From the NCBI GenBank assembly GCA_937919945.1, contig CALESY010000102.1:1-10057 (forward strand): a DNA stretch of 10,057 nucleotides. Reading direction: 5' to 3'. This document shows positions 7,569 to 10,057 of the stretch, in pieces. The notes beneath the pieces were generated by a model, which was given only the letters and a program-made list of their open reading frames with translations, ran no database searches and was not told where the DNA came from. Source of the stretch: an uncultured Chitinophagaceae bacterium (lineage in GTDB: Bacteria > Bacteroidota > Bacteroidia > Chitinophagales > Chitinophagaceae). Position 1 is the stretch's first letter; each line of letters begins with the position of its first letter. The translations under genes and the position numbers were made by a program.

Positions 7569-7594
7569 AAAAAAGGTTGCCTGAAAGACAACCT
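7569..7594 (-). terminator. Intrinsic terminator of pyk
   Basis: On the minus strand a stem of six base pairs (AGGTTG pairing with CAACCT, positions 7589-7594 with 7574-7579) encloses a 9-base loop. It runs straight into six T residues (7574-7569) and a further T-rich stretch. It starts about 40 bases after the pyk stop and points the right way to end pyk transcription. On the plus strand the stem is followed by A residues, not a T run, so it is not bidirectional. Confidence 0.75.
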
Positions 7595-7633
7595 AAAATA
7601 CGTATTAACCTATCACCTTATTGCCCTATTAAC

Positions 7634-9055
7634 CTATTCAACCTTTGTAATCTTCAGCATATTTGTAGGCCCGTGGTCTTTTATAGGTGTGCTGCCTGTG
7701 TTCACTACCACATCACCTGTTTTTACAAGCCCTTTCTCTTTAAGTATTGCCAATTGGTCTTTGAAGATGGTATCAAGGCTTTCTTCATGTGCATAGAAAA
7801 ATGCCTGCACACCCCAGCTTAGGCTCAATTGATTTACCAGTGTCTGTGTTTTGGTAAAGATGAACAACGGAGAGCGTGGACGGAAGCTCGATAACATAAA
7901 ACCTGTGTAGCCACTCTGCGTCATACCTATCAGCGCGTTGGCGTTGATGTCTTTAGCTATCTCGCACGCATTATAGCATAGTGCATCGCTCAGAAAAGAT
8001 GGTGAATGTGCTTGCGGCACCAGGTTGCGGTTATAGACTATCTCTTCTTTTTCTACCTCGCCTATAATGCTCACCATCGTTTTTATAACCAACTCAGGGT
8101 ACTGCCCCATGGCTGTTTCACCACTCAGCATCACGGCATCCGCACCTTCCAATACAGCATTGGCAACGTCTGTTATCTCGCTACGGTTGGGGCGTGTACG
8201 GTCTATCATACTCTCCATCATCTGCGTGGCGATGATTACGGGCTTGGCTCTGTGTATGCACTTGCGGATGATGTTTTTCTGTATCATCGGTATCTGCTCC
8301 AGTGGCAGTTCTACACCCAGATCGCCACGGGCTACCATTACTGCGTCAGATGCCAGTATGATTTCTCTGAGGTGTTCCAATGCCTCAGGTTTTTCTATTT
8401 TAGATATGATTTTGGCAGGGCTGTTTTTATCGCGGAGTATCTTCCGTAGTTCGTGCACGTCATCAGGACGGCGAACAAAAGAGAGGGCTACCCAATCGAT
8501 GTTTTCAGCTATGATAAAGTCAAGGTCTGCCAGGTCTTTTTCTGACAGTGAGGGTAAAGATATTTTCGTATCGGGCAGGTTCACACCCTTGCGAGGCAGT
8601 AATGTACCCGATGTCAGCACTTTAACCTCAACTTTATTGTCAGCCGTGATGGCGGTTACCAGTACTTCTATCTTGCCATCATCCAGCAATATTTTTTCGC
8701 CTATACGCACATCCGTATGAAAGTTGGGGTAAGATATGTACACCCCGTCTTTATTGCCTGTGCGTTTCTCGTTGGTAAAGTAAAACACATCCCCTTTTAC
8801 CAATGCCATTTCTCCATTTTCAATATCACCCACTCGCAGCTTAGGGCCTTGCAGGTCGGCGAGGATGGCAATATTAAAAGGAAAATCTTTGTTGATACGG
8901 TGTATATGGTCTATTACCTCTTTGTGTTGCGCGTGCGTACCATGAGAGAAGTTGAGCCTGAAAACATTTACGCCCGCCTCCACCAATGCCAGTAGTTTTT
9001 CATAGGTATTACACGCAGGGCCTACAGTAGCTATAATCTTCGTTTTGTGCAGCAT
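7634..9055 (-). CDS. pyk: Pyruvate kinase, predicted K+-independent type
   Basis: Pyruvate kinase catalyses the last step of glycolysis, phosphoenolpyruvate plus ADP to pyruvate plus ATP, in the cytosol. The 473-residue protein (E. coli enzymes 470 and 480) has all expected parts. The barrel begins TKIIATVGPA, VFRLNFSHG is at 31-39 and DLQGPKLR at 67-74. The small B domain follows (about 75-170). The catalytic signature ISKIE holds Lys219 and Glu221, GDLGVELP at 244-251 holds the metal ligand Asp245, and ATQMMESM lies at 276-283. The C-terminal domain (about 350-473) ends MLKITKVE. Leu68, Gln69 and Lys72 match the set associated with potassium-independent enzymes. The ATG at 9055 is preferred over an in-frame ATG at 9103, since the extra 16 residues are unlike the family and a promoter-like box falls within them. 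It is followed by an intrinsic terminator. Confidence 0.98.
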   Translation of the reverse strand: MLHKTKIIATVGPACNTYEKLLALVEAGVNVFRLNFSHGTHAQHKEVIDHIHRINKDFPFNIAILADLQGPKLRVGDIENGEMALVKGDVFYFTNEKRTGNKDGVYISYPNFHTDVRIGEKILLDDGKIEVLVTAITADNKVEVKVLTSGTLLPRKGVNLPDTKISLPSLSEKDLADLDFIIAENIDWVALSFVRRPDDVHELRKILRDKNSPAKIISKIEKPEALEHLREIILASDAVMVARGDLGVELPLEQIPMIQKNIIRKCIHRAKPVIIATQMMESMIDRTRPNRSEITDVANAVLEGADAVMLSGETAMGQYPELVIKTMVSIIGEVEKEEIVYNRNLVPQAHSPSFLSDALCYNACEIAKDINANALIGMTQSGYTGFMLSSFRPRSPLFIFTKTQTLVNQLSLSWGVQAFFYAHEESLDTIFKDQLAILKEKGLVKTGDVVVNTGSTPIKDHGPTNMLKITKVE

Positions 9056-9080
9056 CAGTTTGTCTGTTAGGTTTCGGGTG

Positions 9081-9088
9081 CAAAATTG
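9081..9088 (-). promoter_or_regulatory. Candidate -7 promoter box for pyk
   Basis: The minus strand reads CAATTTTG, which differs from TAnnTTTG only at the first base and shares AATTTTGCA with the box ahead of the GT5-like operon. It would start transcription about 20 bases before the ATG at 9055. A well-spaced -33 TTG is lacking (the nearest leaves a 12-base spacer), so this is a tentative call. Confidence 0.35.
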
Positions 9089-9245
9089 ACACATTTCGGG
9101 CAATAAATGGTATAATAAAAAAGTTAATTAATTATTACAGCGTACTTAGTGTTGCATGACGGATTGCAGACAATGATTTGACAACCTATTGACACACATG
9201 ACGTTTACCCCGTATTTTAGCGAGAATAAATTAATATTCAAATTG

Positions 9246-9253
9246 TATCTTTC
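9246..9253 (+). promoter_or_regulatory. Candidate -7 promoter box for the small lipoprotein gene
   Basis: TATCTTTC matches seven of the eight positions of TAnnTTTG if the two n positions are counted, with C replacing the last G. It lies 16 bases before the ATG at 9270, and therefore inside the upstream in-frame extension beginning at 9189. No convincing -33 TTG at the usual spacing was found. The call is tentative. Confidence 0.35.
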
Positions 9254-9269
9254 AAAAAAAAACCAACGT

Positions 9270-9794
9270 ATGAACACAATCAAAACAACCGTAACCGTAT
9301 TAGCCTGTGCGGCGATCCTATCTGCCTGTGGCAGCAATACTGGAGAGAATAAACAAAGTGCCGATACTGCAGTAGCCAAAACAGCCCTGATGAATGCAGC
9401 AGACACCAGCGATACCTGTGCGTCTGATGTACCTGTTGACTCTGCCAACAAAATGATAAACAGCTATATACAGAGCTTAGGCGGAAATCCTGAAAATCAA
9501 AATCTCTACTCATTAATAGCAGATGCTAAATGCCTCCGAGATTACCTGAACGCACATCCAGAAGTAACAAATGTAAAGCTGATGTTTGCACATACATTAG
9601 ATTACATAAACGCGGGTCATCAGGGACAAAATGCTGGCTACAAAAGCGGCGCATTAACACTGGTAATAGCCGGCTACGATGCAGCAGGTAATTACGTATT
9701 GATAAATGGGAATAGTGTGATGGATCACTTAAAACCATGCCCAACACAATGTGTAGCGACAGGTACTGCTTCATCAAATAATTTACCAGAATAG
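9270..9794 (+). CDS. Small cysteine-containing lipoprotein of unknown function
   Basis: I do not recognise this 174-residue protein. The ATG at 9270 gives a textbook lipoprotein signal peptide: Asn-Thr-Ile-Lys start, hydrophobic VTVLACAAIL (8-17), and lipobox LSAC ending at Cys20. An in-frame ATG at 9189 would bury this signal and is rejected. A Ser/Thr/Asn/Ala-rich linker (21-58) leads to a compact domain (about 59-163). That domain has helical-looking SANKMINSYIQSL, a central block LMFAHTLDYINAGHQGQNAG (104-123), strand-like ALTLVIAGYD (128-137) and NYVLINGN (141-148). Four cysteines besides the lipidated one (Cys50, Cys88, Cys157, Cys161) include a C-terminal CPTQC pair, so disulfides are possible in the periplasm. 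No K-(D/E)2 export signal follows Cys20. A membrane protein gene starts 12 bp downstream and is probably cotranscribed. Confidence 0.85.
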   Translation: MNTIKTTVTVLACAAILSACGSNTGENKQSADTAVAKTALMNAADTSDTCASDVPVDSANKMINSYIQSLGGNPENQNLYSLIADAKCLRDYLNAHPEVTNVKLMFAHTLDYINAGHQGQNAGYKSGALTLVIAGYDAAGNYVLINGNSVMDHLKPCPTQCVATGTASSNNLPE

Positions 9795-9806
9795 TTTGTT
9801 GTTAAC

Positions 9807-10057
9807 ATGTCGTTTGAATTTGTCGATATTATAGGAACAACTGTAATAGTATTTGCTATTCTAGCTGGGTTGTTTAGACTTAAAATGCTATCAAAACCAA
9901 TGAGAATTGTTTTTGCATTGATAGTAATATCGCTAATCGTAGAACGATTAGCAACATACAGTATCCAAATACTTAATAACAGTAATGTCGTATATGGTGC
10001 ATTTAGTCCAGTAGAGATACTATTAATTGCGTTATACTACAATTATAGTATTGACAT
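9807..10057 (+). CDS. Partial multi-helix membrane protein (5' end only), unknown
   Basis: An open frame starts with ATG at 9807, 12 bp after the lipoprotein stop, and continues without a stop to the window edge, giving the first 83 residues. Three hydrophobic stretches are visible: about 7-23 (DIIGTTVIVFAILAGLF), 33-50 (RIVFALIVISLIVERLAT) and 69-78 (VEILLIALYYNY region). A basic loop RLKMLSKPMR (24-33) between the first two suggests that side is cytoplasmic. The remainder lies outside the window, so length, fold and function cannot be given. It looks AT-richer than the housekeeping genes, by eye. The tight spacing suggests an operon with the lipoprotein gene. The frame and the membrane nature are well supported, the family is not. 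Confidence 0.75.
   Translation, partial: MSFEFVDIIGTTVIVFAILAGLFRLKMLSKPMRIVFALIVISLIVERLATYSIQILNNSNVVYGAFSPVEILLIALYYNYSID

Larger units (their letters stand above)
9056..9269. other. Divergent intergenic region between pyk and the lipoprotein gene
   Basis: This 214-base AT-rich spacer is the longest non-coding stretch in the window and must hold the promoters of two divergent genes. It contains the candidate pyk box (9081-9088) and a candidate box for the lipoprotein gene (TATCTTTC, 9246-9253). Between them are short direct repeats: CATGACG at 9155-9161 and 9197-9203, and TTGACA at 9178-9183 and 9189-9194. No RNA gene or convincing small ORF was seen in it. Confidence 0.6.

Noticed and set aside
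7603..7637. 11-base direct repeat TATTAACCTAT at 7603-7613 and 7627-7637
   Set aside because: It is only two copies, one reaching into the pyk stop codon, in AT-rich sequence; this fits chance or a small local duplication without further support.
9056..9103. N-terminal extension of pyruvate kinase from an ATG at 9103
   Set aside because: Pyruvate kinases begin close to the TKIIATVGPA strand, and the extra 16 residues overlap a promoter-like box.
1..10057. CRISPR arrays, insertion sequences, tRNA or rRNA genes
   Set aside because: No regularly spaced repeats, transposase-like frames, terminal inverted repeats or RNA-gene sequences were seen; gaps are short and fully accounted for.

Overview
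The window looks like a chromosomal segment of a Bacteroidota member, most likely Chitinophagales/Chitinophagaceae. This rests on gene content (DUF4270 lipoprotein, truncated GT5 glycogen-synthase-like protein, DUF6992-like protein), the absence of Shine-Dalgarno-like leaders, Bacteroidota-type -7 promoter boxes (TAnnTTTG-like), and protein sequences typical of the phylum. Nothing points to a phage, plasmid, insertion sequence or CRISPR locus. Coding density is high. The longest stretch without a gene is about 214 bases (9056-9269), so no gap exceeds 300 bases.

Left block (36-5497, all minus strand): reading in the direction of transcription, a GT5-like half glycogen synthase is followed after 38 bp by a DUF4270 surface lipoprotein, after 28 bp by glmS (glucosamine-6-phosphate synthase), and after 74 bp by metK (SAM synthetase). 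The first three are probably one operon, which would join sugar-nucleotide precursor supply (GlmS) with an exported lipoprotein and a degenerate glycosyltransferase fold. metK may be read through or have its own weak promoter.

Middle (5615-6924, plus strand): panC (pantothenate synthetase) diverges from the GT5 gene across a 117 bp region and overlaps by 4 bp (ATGA) with a GNAT acetyltransferase gene. The GNAT gene ends tail-to-tail, 3 bp from a DUF6992-like membrane protein gene on the minus strand.

Right block: pyk (pyruvate kinase, minus strand) ends in a clear intrinsic terminator that sits just upstream of the DUF6992-like gene. Divergent from pyk are a small cysteine-containing lipoprotein of unknown function and, 12 bp later, the 5' part of a multi-helix membrane protein that runs off the window. 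Most genes here are housekeeping. The uncharacterised material is the GT5-half/DUF4270 pair, the panC-coupled GNAT, the DUF6992-like protein and the terminal lipoprotein/membrane protein pair. I did not find convincing evidence of an entirely new multi-gene system.
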